Positions 30,776 through 39,722 of a stretch of 64,000 nt of DNA are shown here, one piece after another. The notes beneath the pieces are model-generated. The model saw only the letters and a list, made by a program, of their open reading frames with translations. It searched no databases and was not told the DNA's origin. The DNA lies in the NCBI RefSeq assembly GCF_014199685.1, contig NZ_JACHNZ010000002.1, positions 100,010 to 164,009 of the forward strand, given 5' to 3'. Position 1 is the stretch's first letter. Every line of letters begins with the position of its first letter. Both the position numbers and the translations under genes were made by a program. Source of the DNA: Sphingosinicella soli. Its GTDB lineage: Bacteria > Pseudomonadota > Alphaproteobacteria > Sphingomonadales > Sphingomonadaceae.

Positions 30776-31451
30776 GAAAGATGCCTGCGTCACGATCCCA
30801 CTCCACCCGCCAGCCGAGGCCGGAGGGTCCGGCGCGGCGGCGCAGCAATTCCACATCGAACGCCGGATGACCCGGCGCATCCGCCGCAAGCGCCTGCGAG
30901 AGCGCCGCAGCCACGCGCCAGCGCGTTTCCGCCGCACTCGGTGCGGGCGCCGCATCCAGCCGCAGCAGAAACAGCGGCACGCCCGACGCCTCCGCCGCCA
31001 GCGTGAGCCGCCGCGTGCCGGTGAGCCCGAACCGCGAGCGGCCGACGCTTTCCGCGATCACGGCGCCAAGCACGGTGCAGCGCAGCGCATCCACCGCCGC
31101 CGACAACAGGGCCGCCTCGTCGGACGCATGCGCGACGATGCACGTCGCCGGGTCGATCCCCATCGCGGCAAGCCCCGGACCGTAAAGCGGCGCCCGGCGC
31201 GCCGCCGCATCCGTTCGCAGCCAGACGACCGGCGCACCTTCCGCCGCCGCGCGCGCCAACAGCGCCGCGAACGCGGGAGCAGCGGCGCTGTCGCCATCCC
31301 CGAACACTTCATGGAGCCGACCCCGCACCACGCCCGCCGCATCGAAACCGGCATGACCGGTGACGATACCCCTGCCGCGGCGCGCCCTGCCGCCTTCCAT
31401 TTCGGCAACGAGGCCGCGCAGATCGGCAAGGGATTTCAGCGAATCGGACAT
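30684..31451 (-). CDS. imuA: ImuA, RecA-like SOS mutagenesis protein
   Basis: 255 residues. LHEVFGDGDSAAAPAFAALLARAAAEGA and the later ESVGRSRFGLTGTRRLTLAAEASGV resemble ImuA/SulA-like RecA-fold proteins. It interacts with ImuB and RecA in the mutasome. It is the first gene of imuA-imuB-dnaE2, with a LexA box 5-19 bases before its start. The long overlap of its 3' end with imuB suggests tight coupling. Confidence 0.92.
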   Translation of the reverse strand: MSDSLKSLADLRGLVAEMEGGRARRGRGIVTGHAGFDAAGVVRGRLHEVFGDGDSAAAPAFAALLARAAAEGAPVVWLRTDAAARRAPLYGPGLAAMGIDPATCIVAHASDEAALLSAAVDALRCTVLGAVIAESVGRSRFGLTGTRRLTLAAEASGVPLFLLRLDAAPAPSAAETRWRVAAALSQALAADAPGHPAFDVELLRRRAGPSGLGWRVEWDRDAGIFREAALSGALVPVAPGGAPGTHAARRAQGVA

Positions 31452-31455
31452 TTTC

Positions 31456-31470
31456 GTTCTCTATTTGTTC
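31456..31470 (-). promoter_or_regulatory. LexA box of the imuA-imuB-dnaE2 operon
   Basis: GTTCTCTATTTGTTC on the plus strand is a perfect GTTC-N7-GTTC direct repeat, the LexA operator of alphaproteobacteria. It lies four bases before the imuA start codon, so LexA would block initiation directly. Damage induction of the mutasome follows from this. Confidence 0.93.
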
Positions 31471-31534
31471 CAGTATCGCTTCGCGCCCGCGAAAGAGTCA
31501 AGGCCATGCTCGGTCAAGGCCGGGCTTACGCGCG

Positions 31535-31579
31535 CTCAGGCCAGCCGCACTCAGGCCAGCCGCACTCAGGCCAGCCGCG
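31535..31579. repeat. three tandem 15-bp repeats
   Basis: CTCAGGCCAGCCGCA is repeated at 31535, 31550 and 31565, the last copy ending in G. It lies in the divergent gap between imuA and the autotransporter gene. Function unknown; copy number may vary. Confidence 0.85.
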
Positions 31580-31666
31580 CGCAGCTTAGCGTAAATCCCT
31601 TTTTAATCATCATCCTGTAGCCAGCGCGAACCCGTACTTTCGTTTTGACAACAGGATTCGAGAATA

Positions 31667-34600
31667 ATGAAAATGATGAAGTCCGCAGCCCTGTCCCGCA
31701 AAGCCGCGCTTTATTCAGGCGCCGCGATCGCCCTGCTGGCCGCCTCCCCGCTCTCGCCGCGTCGCTGGTGCTGACCGGCGACTACATCCAGATCGGCCTC
31801 AACGACAACGGCACGCTCGGCTATTCCGGCAACACATCCCCCGGTATTCTCTATGACGGCACGGGCACGGGAACCTTTAATCCCGCTTATGATTATCTGA
31901 CGCCGGGCAGCCCCTTCGAAGGCTTCGTCATCGAGGGCAACGGCGGGGCGCCCTTCGCGTTCGTCAACAACAACGCCGGCATCTTCGACATCACCGGCGG
32001 TACGCTGACCGACTACAGCGGCGTCGCCTTCGGCGGCGCGACGTACGAGCAGCGCGCGGTGTGGACAGGCACGGCAGACGGCCTGTTCACCATCACCCAC
32101 GACTATTATTTCGACGAGGACGAACAGCAGCTGAAGATCAAGACCACGATCACCGCGCTCGACGATCTGACCGACATCACCTTCTCGCGCCAGCTCGATC
32201 CCGATGCGGTCGCGGCAGCGGGCGATTCGAGCGTCACCAACAATTTCCGGGGGACCGACACGGTTTCCGCCAACGACCTCGTCTATGCCGAGGCGCTGGT
32301 TTCCAAATACGTGATCGGCCTCTACACCGACAGCGACTTCACGCACAATTCCGCCGTTACCGGCTGGACGACGGACACCGCGTCGTATCTGAGCGGCACG
32401 GACGTCGGCGACGGCGACAACACCATCGGCCTGGGCTTCGACCTCGGCGACCTGCTGAGCGGCGGCACGATCACCTTCGATTACGCCTATATCTTCGGCA
32501 CCGACATCGACGCCGCGATCGGGCAGAATATCACCGGCACCAGCACGACGACCGAGCTGATCAACGGCGACGTCAACCCCGTGCTCGACGGCGGTACGCT
32601 GCTCGTGGACGCGCCGGGAAGCTTCGGTGTCGATCTCGACATCACCGAGAATGACGGCACCATCGATACGGACGGCAACAACGCCGCCTTCACGGGTGTG
32701 ATCTCCGGCGCGGGCGGGATGACCAAGGACGGCGCGGGCACGCTCGTGCTGACCGGCGCCAACACTTACACCGGCGGCACCACGATCACCGAAGGTACGC
32801 TTGTCGGCAACACGACGAGCCTTCAGGGCGATATCGCCAACAACGCCGCGCTGATCTTCGACCAGGCGGCGGACGACACCTTCGCGGGCGTCGTCTCGGG
32901 TTCGGGCACGTTCACCAAGGACGGCGCGGGTACGCTGATCCTGACCGGCGCCAACACCTATACGGGCGGCACCACGATCACCGATGGCACGCTCGTCGGC
33001 AACACGACGAGCCTTCAGGGCGATATCGCCAACAACGCCGCGCTGATCTTCGACCAGGCGACCGACGGCACCTTCGCGGACGCCATTTCGGGCACCGGAA
33101 GTTTCGAAAAGTCCGGGGCGGGCCTGCTGAATCTGACCGGCACGAGCAGCTTCAGCGGCACGACGACGGTGAGCGCGGGTCGCCTTGCGGTGAACGGCTC
33201 GCTCGCCGCGTCTGACGTCGACGTGCAGAGCGGCGGCAGCATCGGCGGCAACGGCACCATCGGCGGGCTGATCGTGCGCACCGGCGCGACCGCTGCGCCG
33301 GGCAATTCGATCGGCGAGCTGACCTCGGCGACCTTCGTGGTCTTCGAAGCCGGATCGACCTATGAAGTGGAAGTCGACGCGGCAGGCAACACCGACCTGA
33401 TCGTGGCCACCACCACGGCGACGATCGAGGGCGGCACCGTGGCGGTGCTCGCCGAAGACGGCACCTATCTGCCGCAGACGCAGTACGAGATCGTGACGGC
33501 GGGCGACGGCGTTACCGGCACATTCGAGGCGGTGACGAGCAACCTTGCGTTCCTGACGCCGACGCTGAGCTACGGCCCCAATGCCGTTACGCTGACGCTG
33601 ACGCGCAACGACATCGCGTTCGGCGCCGCAGGCACCACGCCGAACCAGATCGCGACAGGCACCGCCATCGAAGGCGCGTTCAGCCCCCAAAGCGACGTGT
33701 TCAACGCGCTCGTGGGCGCTTCGACCGCCGAGATCGGCTACGGCCTCGACGCCTTCTCGGGCGAGATCCACGCTTCGAGCCTTTCGATCGCATCGGAAGA
33801 CGCAGCGCATCTCCGCCGCTCGCTGCTCGCGCGCTCGCAGGGCGCGATGGCAGCCGCCGAGGGCCGCAACGTCGTGCTGTGGTCGGAAGCCGGCGGCAAC
33901 TGGATCGACCGCGACGGCGACGGCAACGCCGCCGACGTGAACAGCTCCGGCTATTCGCTGCTGCTGGGTATCGAAGCCAATCTCGGCGACACGGTGAAGA
34001 TCGGCATCGCAGGCGGAACCGCAGAGACCGACGTGAAGCTCGATGCACGCGGATCGAAAGCGGACATGAAGAGCCTGTACGGCGCCGTTTACGGCAGCGC
34101 CGCCTTCGGCGCGCTGACACTGCGCGTCGGCGGCAGCTACGCCGATTTCGACACCGACACGACGCGCAATGTCGATTTCCGCACCTTCAGCGAGGAACTT
34201 ACGGCAAGCTACGGCGGATCGGCAGTGCAGGCGTTCGGCGAGATCGGCTACACGGTGCCGCTCGGCAAGGGCACGGTAGAGCCCTTCGCCGGATTGAACG
34301 GCCTGTGGCTGAAGGACAAGGACTTCGCCGAAACCGGCGGCACCGCCGCGCTTGAGGGCGACGGTCGGCGCCGCAGCTACAGCTGGTCCTCGCTCGGGCT
34401 GCGCGCGACGATCGGCGGGGCGCTTGCGCCCGTCGTCGGCCGCGTTCAGGTCGGCTGGGAACATGCGCTGGGCGATGTCGACGTGAATTCCGACCTGCAG
34501 TTCGCCGCGGGCGGCAACGCCTTCCGCATCGAAGGCACGCCGCTTTCGAAGGACAGCGTGCAGGTGGAAACCGGCCTCGACTGGCGCGCGGCGCCGGGCC

Positions 34601-34686
34601 TGACGCTCAGCGCGCGCTACACCGGCAACCTGGGCGACCACGGCCAGGACCACGGCGTGCGCGCTACGGTCGCCATCAAGCTCTGA
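31667..34686 (+). CDS. autotransporter (type V secretion) with a frameshift in the signal peptide
   Basis: ATG 31667 starts a good signal peptide (MKMMKSAALSRKAALYSGAA, then IALLAAS) but its frame ends at a TGA soon after. The remaining roughly 970 residues are in the neighbouring frame, joined at ALAASLVLTGDY. One missing base near the CCCC run at 31746-31749 explains this: adding a C gives LLAASPALAASL with a normal cleavage site. The body has an N-terminal domain of unknown fold, two or three autotransporter-associated beta-strand repeats (GAGTLVLTGANTYTGGTTI) and a C-terminal beta-barrel of about 280 residues ending in the outer-membrane signature VAIKL. As read, it could not be secreted. 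It is a pseudogene, a phase-variable gene or a sequencing error. Confidence 0.85.
32731..33114 (+). repeat. two tandem 192-bp repeats in the autotransporter passenger
   Basis: The unit starts GGCGCGGG at 32731 and again at 32923 and encodes 64 residues (from GAGTLVLTGANTY to FTKD). The first part of the second copy is nearly identical at DNA level; its end diverges. The repeats form beta-helix rungs. Confidence 0.85.
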
Positions 34687-34693
34687 GGACAAA

Positions 34694-34719
34694 GGGAGGC
34701 CGGGCTTTCCCGGCCTCCC
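34694..34719. terminator. strong hairpin between convergent genes
   Basis: GGGAGGCCGGG, loop CTTT, then CCCGGCCTCCC: a perfect 11-bp stem. It lies eight bases after the autotransporter stop and ten bases from the end of the opposite gene. No run of T follows on the plus strand, so it may stop transcription imperfectly or act on both strands. Confidence 0.75.
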
Positions 34720-34728
34720 ACGTTCTCG

Positions 34729-35385
34729 TCACCGCCCCGTGCGGCGGCGCCAGAGCAGCCAGGAATAGAACACCGGCGGCACCGTACTGACCAGAATGGC
34801 GCCGACGATCACGGCGCCGCGCGCCGTCGGCGACAACGGCATCAGCGCCGCGAAGATGATCGCCGCGCCCGCCGCCATCGTCGTCCATGCGCCGAGGCGA
34901 TGCGTGGCGATCCAGTTGTCGGTATCGAGCAGCGCCCACGGCGTGCGGATCCCGACGAAAAAACTCGGACGCGATTTCGGCAGCACATTGCCCACATAAA
35001 TGAGCAGCAAGCCCGCGCCGACGAGCGGAAACGTGACCGGAATGCTCCAGCCGAACGCAGGCGACGCGACCATGAGCTGGACAAAGGTCATCATCCCCAG
35101 AACCCCGATCCAGCAGGCGCGGTAAAGCGCCGCGCTGCCCGCCATCCGGTTCTGCAGCGGCTCCATGCGCGGAAGCACCGACAGAACCAGCGACAGCACC
35201 GCGCACATCACGACGGGCGCGAACAGCGCGAAGCCGGCGTCCCCATGACGGTCCGCCTCTCCGGCCAGGTTCCAGTGCATCGGAAGCTGCGTGCCTTCGG
35301 GCAATATGGCGAGCGCGATCGCGGCGATGGCCGCCAGAATCGCCACCGTGACCCATGACAAGACGATCAGTGCGTGTTCGCGCAT
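34729..35385 (-). CDS. SdpI/DUF1648-type membrane protein
   Basis: 218 residues with six to seven membrane helices. PEGTQLPMHWNLAGEADRHGD is the DUF1648 signature and VGIRTPWALLDTDNWIATHRLGA is the SdpI domain. In Bacillus SdpI gives immunity to the SdpC toxin and signals to the SdpR repressor. The start overlaps the ArsR-type gene by 19 bases, the same order as sdpRI. No sdpC-like toxin gene is seen here, so the trigger is unknown. Confidence 0.88.
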   Translation of the reverse strand: MREHALIVLSWVTVAILAAIAAIALAILPEGTQLPMHWNLAGEADRHGDAGFALFAPVVMCAVLSLVLSVLPRMEPLQNRMAGSAALYRACWIGVLGMMTFVQLMVASPAFGWSIPVTFPLVGAGLLLIYVGNVLPKSRPSFFVGIRTPWALLDTDNWIATHRLGAWTTMAAGAAIIFAALMPLSPTARGAVIVGAILVSTVPPVFYSWLLWRRRTGR

Positions 35386-35666
35386 GCCGCCGCTCCTTTC
35401 TCTGCTTCGCCGGCGCCAAGCCGGCCCATGAAGGCCATCACGACCTCCTCCACCACCGACAGGTTGAGCGTGTAGATGATGCTGCCGCCGCGGCTTGCCC
35501 CCTGGATCAGCCCGGCCGCTTTCAACTTCGCAAAATGCGCGGACATCGTGGGCTTCGAAACGGCAAACGCATCGGCAAGCTCTCCGGCGGACTTGCCGCC
35601 CGTCTTCAGCATCTCGAGCACCTGACGGCGGATCGGATGCGCCAATGCATCGAAGACAGCGTTCAC
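35367..35666 (-). CDS. SdpR-like ArsR-family repressor
   Basis: 99 residues with a winged helix: ALAHPIRRQVLEMLKTGGKSAGELADAF, then VSKPTMSAHFAKLKAAGLI. There are no metal-binding cysteines at the usual ArsR positions, and the closeness to SdpI points to an SdpR autorepressor. A palindromic operator lies 16-45 bases upstream, consistent with self-repression. Confidence 0.9.
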   Translation of the reverse strand: MNAVFDALAHPIRRQVLEMLKTGGKSAGELADAFAVSKPTMSAHFAKLKAAGLIQGASRGGSIIYTLNLSVVEEVVMAFMGRLGAGEAEKGAAACANTH

Positions 35667-35681
35667 AAACCCTCTCTTTGT

Positions 35682-35711
35682 CTATTCGCTAAATAGCTAA
35701 ATAGCGAATAG
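35682..35711. promoter_or_regulatory. operator of the sdpR/sdpI-like operon
   Basis: CTATTCGCT and AGCGAATAG form a perfect 9-bp inverted repeat 12 bases apart, and the centre carries CTAAATAG twice. AT-rich and symmetric in a GC-rich setting, it fits an ArsR-family operator overlapping the promoter. Confidence 0.8.
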
Positions 35712-35791
35712 AGGCGCGTGTCAAGCGTGGCGGCGCAAATGATTGGCGATAGCGTATCGACGCAGGCCGCATGCGCGGTCATAACCGGGGC

Positions 35792-36181
35792 ATGACTCGC
35801 CACCTTTACCTAGCGCTCGGCTTCCTCTCGCTCGCGCTCGGCATTATCGGGGCGTTCCTGCCGCTGCTGCCGACGACAATCTTCATCATCATCGCGGCCT
35901 ATTTCTTCGGGCGGTCGTCGGAGCGGCTGGAGGCGAGGATCCTGAACCACCCGAAACTCGGCCCGCCTGTCGTCGCGTGGCGGCGGGAAGGCGCGATCAG
36001 CACGCGCGCAAAGATCGCGGCCTGCACGGGCATGGCGGCAGGATACGCGATCTTCCATGTCACGGGGAACCCCGCGCCGCTGTGGCGGGGACTGGCCGCC
36101 GCAGGGCTGATCGCCTCGGCGATTTTCGTGGTTACGCGGCCAAAGCCTTCGGCCGCGCAGGCAGCGGAACCGGAACGCTAG
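35792..36181 (+). CDS. YbaN-like inner membrane protein (DUF454)
   Basis: 129 residues from ATG 35792. GFLSLALGIIGAFLPLLPTT and the RSSERLEARILNHPKLGPPV segment are the DUF454 hallmark; two or three more helices follow. Function unknown. The 3' end overlaps the opposite opgH gene by 50 bases. Confidence 0.88.
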   Translation: MTRHLYLALGFLSLALGIIGAFLPLLPTTIFIIIAAYFFGRSSERLEARILNHPKLGPPVVAWRREGAISTRAKIAACTGMAAGYAIFHVTGNPAPLWRGLAAAGLIASAIFVVTRPKPSAAQAAEPER

Positions 36182-37988
36182 CCGACCGCTTCGCCCTCTG
36201 CGCCGGACGATCGGCGACACCGAACACCCCGGCGAGCACCGACTGCCGCGCCGTCGCCATCTCGATCCACGGGCTGAGCACGAGGCCCACCGCCACAGGC
36301 AGCAGCCAGAGCGACGCGCCGACACCCGCAACGACACCGGCGAGCATGACGCCGCCGAGCGCGAGGTGCAGGCGGTAGTGGCACAGGGCTTCGGTCGCCG
36401 CGATCCCGTCCGTCTCGCGGCGCTGGGGCGACCAGCCGCTGCTGCGGCCCATCAGGATATCGGCAAGGTTCAAGGTCTGCGTCAGCATCATCAGCGGCGC
36501 CGCGAGCGCGGAGAGCGGCACATCGACGAGCACGCCCGACGCGATTCCCCGCACGCCGCCAAGCGCGGCGCGGCGGCGGCGATCGATCAAGGTCCACACG
36601 ATGCCCAGAAGTTTCGGACCGAGCAGCAGCGCAAGCGTGAAGCCGAGCAGCCACGGCGCGGTCGCGACAGCGCTGCCCGTGCCCTGCGTGACATGCAGAA
36701 CCACACCCGCGATGATGAGCAGCAGCCAGAGCGGCGAGGTGAAATACGCCGAACCGCCCATCAGCAGCTGGAGCCGGTTCACCCAGTGAAAGCCCGCGCT
36801 GCCCAGAACGCGCAGATGCTGCAGATTGCCCTGGCACCAGCGGCGATCGCGCTTCGCGAAATCGACGAAGCTGGGCGGAAACTCCTCGGTGCTGCCGGGC
36901 GCGGCGACCATGTGGACCGCCCAGCCGCGGCGGCGGAGCAGCGCGGCTTCGACCATATCGTGGCTCATGATCGCGCCACCGAAGGGCGCGGCGCCGGGAA
37001 GCGCGGCGAGCCCGCAGCTTTCCGCAAAGGCGCGCGTGCGCAGAATCGCATTGTGACCCCAGAAGGTCGCCTCGCTGCCCGACCACCAGATCATGCCCGC
37101 AGTCGCCACGGGGCCGTAGAGACGCCCCGAGAACTGCTGCCAGCGCGCAAAGAGCGTGCGGGCGTTGATGACGTCGGGCACGGTCTGGATGAGGCCGACG
37201 CCGGGGCTGCGATCCATGGTGGCGGCCATGCGCGCCATCGTGCGCCCGTCCATCAGGCTGTCGGCATCGAGCACCAGCATGTAATCATAAGCGCCGCCGA
37301 ACCTGCGGACCCAGTCCGCGATGTTGCCGGGCTTGCGCTCCGTATTCTTCTCGCGGCGGCGATAGTAGAGGCGCGGCGCGAGCGTGGGGCGGAGCGACAG
37401 GAACGCCGCATATTCGGCGCGGCCGTTTTCCAGGCTTGAATCGCTGAGCACGAAGATATCGAAATCGCGCGCGCGGCCTTCGCGGGCAAGCGAAAGCGCC
37501 ATCGCGCGGATGCGGCCGAACACGGCCGCGACATCCTCGTTGTAAACCGGCACGAGCACGGCGGTGCGGCCCTCCGGCGCGGTTTCGTCCACAAGATCGA
37601 AATCGCGCCTGCCCGCAAGCAGACGGACGAAACCGGCAAAAGCGGTGACGAAGCCGAAGCCGATCCATGCGAAAAGCGGAACGAACAGCGCGACCAGCAG
37701 CACTTCGCCGAGCAGGAAACCGCCGGATGCCGCAGCGCGCACCATTTCGCCGCCGCCCACGAGCGCAATGAGAAGGGTCGCGGTGATCAGCAGAAACCGG
37801 CGAAACGCCATGCCGTGCGGCGCGGTTTCGGACCGCAGCGGCGTGCGATCACAGGCGCTCCAATCCTGAAGCGGCATGGCGAGCGGCGATTCCGCCGGGA
37901 GCCCATCCATGCGCCGGTGCAGGATTTCATAGGTCAGCGCATCGTAGCCACCCGGCGCGCCCTGAGACAGCAGAACTTCATGTCGCAT
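36132..37988 (-). CDS. opgH: OpgH, glucosyltransferase for periplasmic glucans
   Basis: 618 residues, shorter than the E. coli enzyme but normal for alphaproteobacteria. Two N-terminal membrane helices, a GT2 domain with VPVYNED, the DAD metal site (VLDADSLMDG), the acceptor region MSHDMVEAALLRRRGW and the QxxRW-type element in KRDRRWCQGNLQHLR, then four or more C-terminal helices. It makes the linear beta-1,2-glucan backbone and exports it. It follows opgG by 86 bases. The 3' end overlaps DUF454 on the other strand. Confidence 0.94.
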   Translation of the reverse strand: MRHEVLLSQGAPGGYDALTYEILHRRMDGLPAESPLAMPLQDWSACDRTPLRSETAPHGMAFRRFLLITATLLIALVGGGEMVRAAASGGFLLGEVLLVALFVPLFAWIGFGFVTAFAGFVRLLAGRRDFDLVDETAPEGRTAVLVPVYNEDVAAVFGRIRAMALSLAREGRARDFDIFVLSDSSLENGRAEYAAFLSLRPTLAPRLYYRRREKNTERKPGNIADWVRRFGGAYDYMLVLDADSLMDGRTMARMAATMDRSPGVGLIQTVPDVINARTLFARWQQFSGRLYGPVATAGMIWWSGSEATFWGHNAILRTRAFAESCGLAALPGAAPFGGAIMSHDMVEAALLRRRGWAVHMVAAPGSTEEFPPSFVDFAKRDRRWCQGNLQHLRVLGSAGFHWVNRLQLLMGGSAYFTSPLWLLLIIAGVVLHVTQGTGSAVATAPWLLGFTLALLLGPKLLGIVWTLIDRRRRAALGGVRGIASGVLVDVPLSALAAPLMMLTQTLNLADILMGRSSGWSPQRRETDGIAATEALCHYRLHLALGGVMLAGVVAGVGASLWLLPVAVGLVLSPWIEMATARQSVLAGVFGVADRPAQRAKRSASVPVPLPARPKALAA

Positions 37989-38074
37989 AGATACAATATC
38001 GACCCTGGTTTCAATTCCGGTCGCCGTCTCTCGTCCGCAGCGTCGTCCGGTCGGTCAGAAAATGCGCGCCCGGA

Positions 38075-39637
38075 TCATCCGTTCCCCATCGCAGGCAATT
38101 GATATAGCCACGTTTCGGTGAGTTGTGCACCGCAGCAGACGAGCCCCCCGCGAAGGTCCGTTGCGGCGCCGTTCCGAGGAATAAAGTCGATCATCAGCCG
38201 CCAGCGATTCGGGCGCCCCTCCACGGGGTAGGCGACTTTCATCAACACCTCGCCGCTGACGGAGACATCGGCGGTGACATCCTCGCGCGCGCGGCCTTTC
38301 AGGCTTTCCCCTTCAAAATCGACGACGAGCTTGACGACATGCTCCTGCGCGGGGTGGCCCGGCCGACCGCCGAGACCGCGATACGTGCCGACGACGCGCG
38401 CGAGCGGCAGGGCATCGGGCTCGCCGCCGAGCCAGCGCAGGCGATACGACAGATCGTAGCGGTTGCCCGCGCGCGCAGGCGCCTTCGGCTGCCAGAACGC
38501 GACGATGTTGTCGTCCGTTTCGCCCTGCGTGGGAATTTCGACCAGATCGACCGTGCCCTCTCCCCAGTCGCCGATCGGCTCCGCCCAGAGCGACGGACGC
38601 TTGTGATAGAAAACGCCGTCGTCCTCGTAATTGTCGTAATTCCGATCGCGCTGCATCAGGCCGAAGCCGCGCGGATTGTCGTCGAGAAAGGCGTTCAGCG
38701 CCGTGCGCGGCGGATTGACGAGCGGACGCCAGAGCCGCTCGCCCGCGCCGTTCGCCATCAGAAGCCCATCGGAATCGTGGATTTCGGGCCGCCAGTCGCG
38801 GCGCGGGCCGGGCTCGGTTTCGCCGTACCAGTACATGCTCGTCATCGGCGCGAAGCCGAGACGTTCGACGTCGGCGCGCAGGCGGACGGACAGCGTCACC
38901 TCCTGAACCATCTCGTTATCGCGCACGCGGTTCACGAAGCGGTAGGCGCCAGCGACGCGCGGACCATCGAGCAGCGCGTAGACGGTGAGGGCGTCGTCCC
39001 CCGGTTCCAGCCAGAAGGCGCGGAACACGGGAAACTCCTCGGGCGTCGAGAGGCCGGTATCGATCGCGAGGCCGCGCGCGGAGAGGCCGTATTGATGGAG
39101 CGGCCCGGCGGTGCGGAAATAGGACGCGCCCTGAAACGCCAGCCAATCGCCGACGTCTCCGGGGTTCATGACGCGAAAGCCCGCGAAACCGCCGTTTTCC
39201 GCCGTGAGCGCGCGCGCCGGACTGTCCTGCGGCATCTCGTAGAGATCGGGCGAATAGAGCAGCGGCCGGGCGCGGCCGCGCTCGACGATGTTTATGGTGA
39301 TGGGCTCGCGCGCATATTTGCCGAGCGGGAACAGGCGCACCGATTGCCCCGGCCGATCGGGCCACAGCGCGGCGTCATCGCGGTAGCGGATGCTGTTGAG
39401 CGCATCATAATCGACCGCCGCCGCAGCCTCCACGCGCCGGAGCGGCACGAAGGGACGCTGCGACAGCGCGAGCGCCCGCTGCTTCAACCCCGCCCACGAG
39501 AAGGCTTCGGCGGCGCCGAGACGCGGCGCGGCCAGCGCCGGGAACGCGGGAAGCAGGCCGAGCGCGGCCAGGCCGGCGAGCGCATCCCGCCGGGACCAGT
39601 GATGCAACGCCCCGTTGCTGTTCATGTGTTTTTTCAT
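38075..39637 (-). CDS. opgG: OpgG/OpgD, periplasmic glucan biosynthesis protein
   Basis: 520 residues from ATG 39637. The N-terminus has a twin-arginine signal (WSRRDALAGLAALGLLPAF), as in E. coli OpgD rather than OpgG. The body shows FSWAGLKQRALALSQRPFVP, DYDALNSIRYR and NPRGFGLMQRDRNYDNYEDD, typical of the family. It works in the periplasm on the glucan chain made by OpgH. The 85-base gap to the phytase upstream leaves room for its own promoter. Confidence 0.92.
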   Translation of the reverse strand: MKKHMNSNGALHHWSRRDALAGLAALGLLPAFPALAAPRLGAAEAFSWAGLKQRALALSQRPFVPLRRVEAAAAVDYDALNSIRYRDDAALWPDRPGQSVRLFPLGKYAREPITINIVERGRARPLLYSPDLYEMPQDSPARALTAENGGFAGFRVMNPGDVGDWLAFQGASYFRTAGPLHQYGLSARGLAIDTGLSTPEEFPVFRAFWLEPGDDALTVYALLDGPRVAGAYRFVNRVRDNEMVQEVTLSVRLRADVERLGFAPMTSMYWYGETEPGPRRDWRPEIHDSDGLLMANGAGERLWRPLVNPPRTALNAFLDDNPRGFGLMQRDRNYDNYEDDGVFYHKRPSLWAEPIGDWGEGTVDLVEIPTQGETDDNIVAFWQPKAPARAGNRYDLSYRLRWLGGEPDALPLARVVGTYRGLGGRPGHPAQEHVVKLVVDFEGESLKGRAREDVTADVSVSGEVLMKVAYPVEGRPNRWRLMIDFIPRNGAATDLRGGLVCCGAQLTETWLYQLPAMGNG

Positions 39638-39722
39638 CGCGTTGCCGCGAACGCACCGCAAGCGAAATGGATGCAAGGCCCCTCGCGACGAGGCCGCGCA
39701 TCCTTGCGGTGAATCGTTGCGT

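Noticed and set aside
31711..34692. A 993-codon open frame on the minus strand opposite the autotransporter
   Set aside because: Its composition (rich in Arg, Ala, Val, His) is that of a GC-rich shadow frame; the plus-strand product has clear family features.
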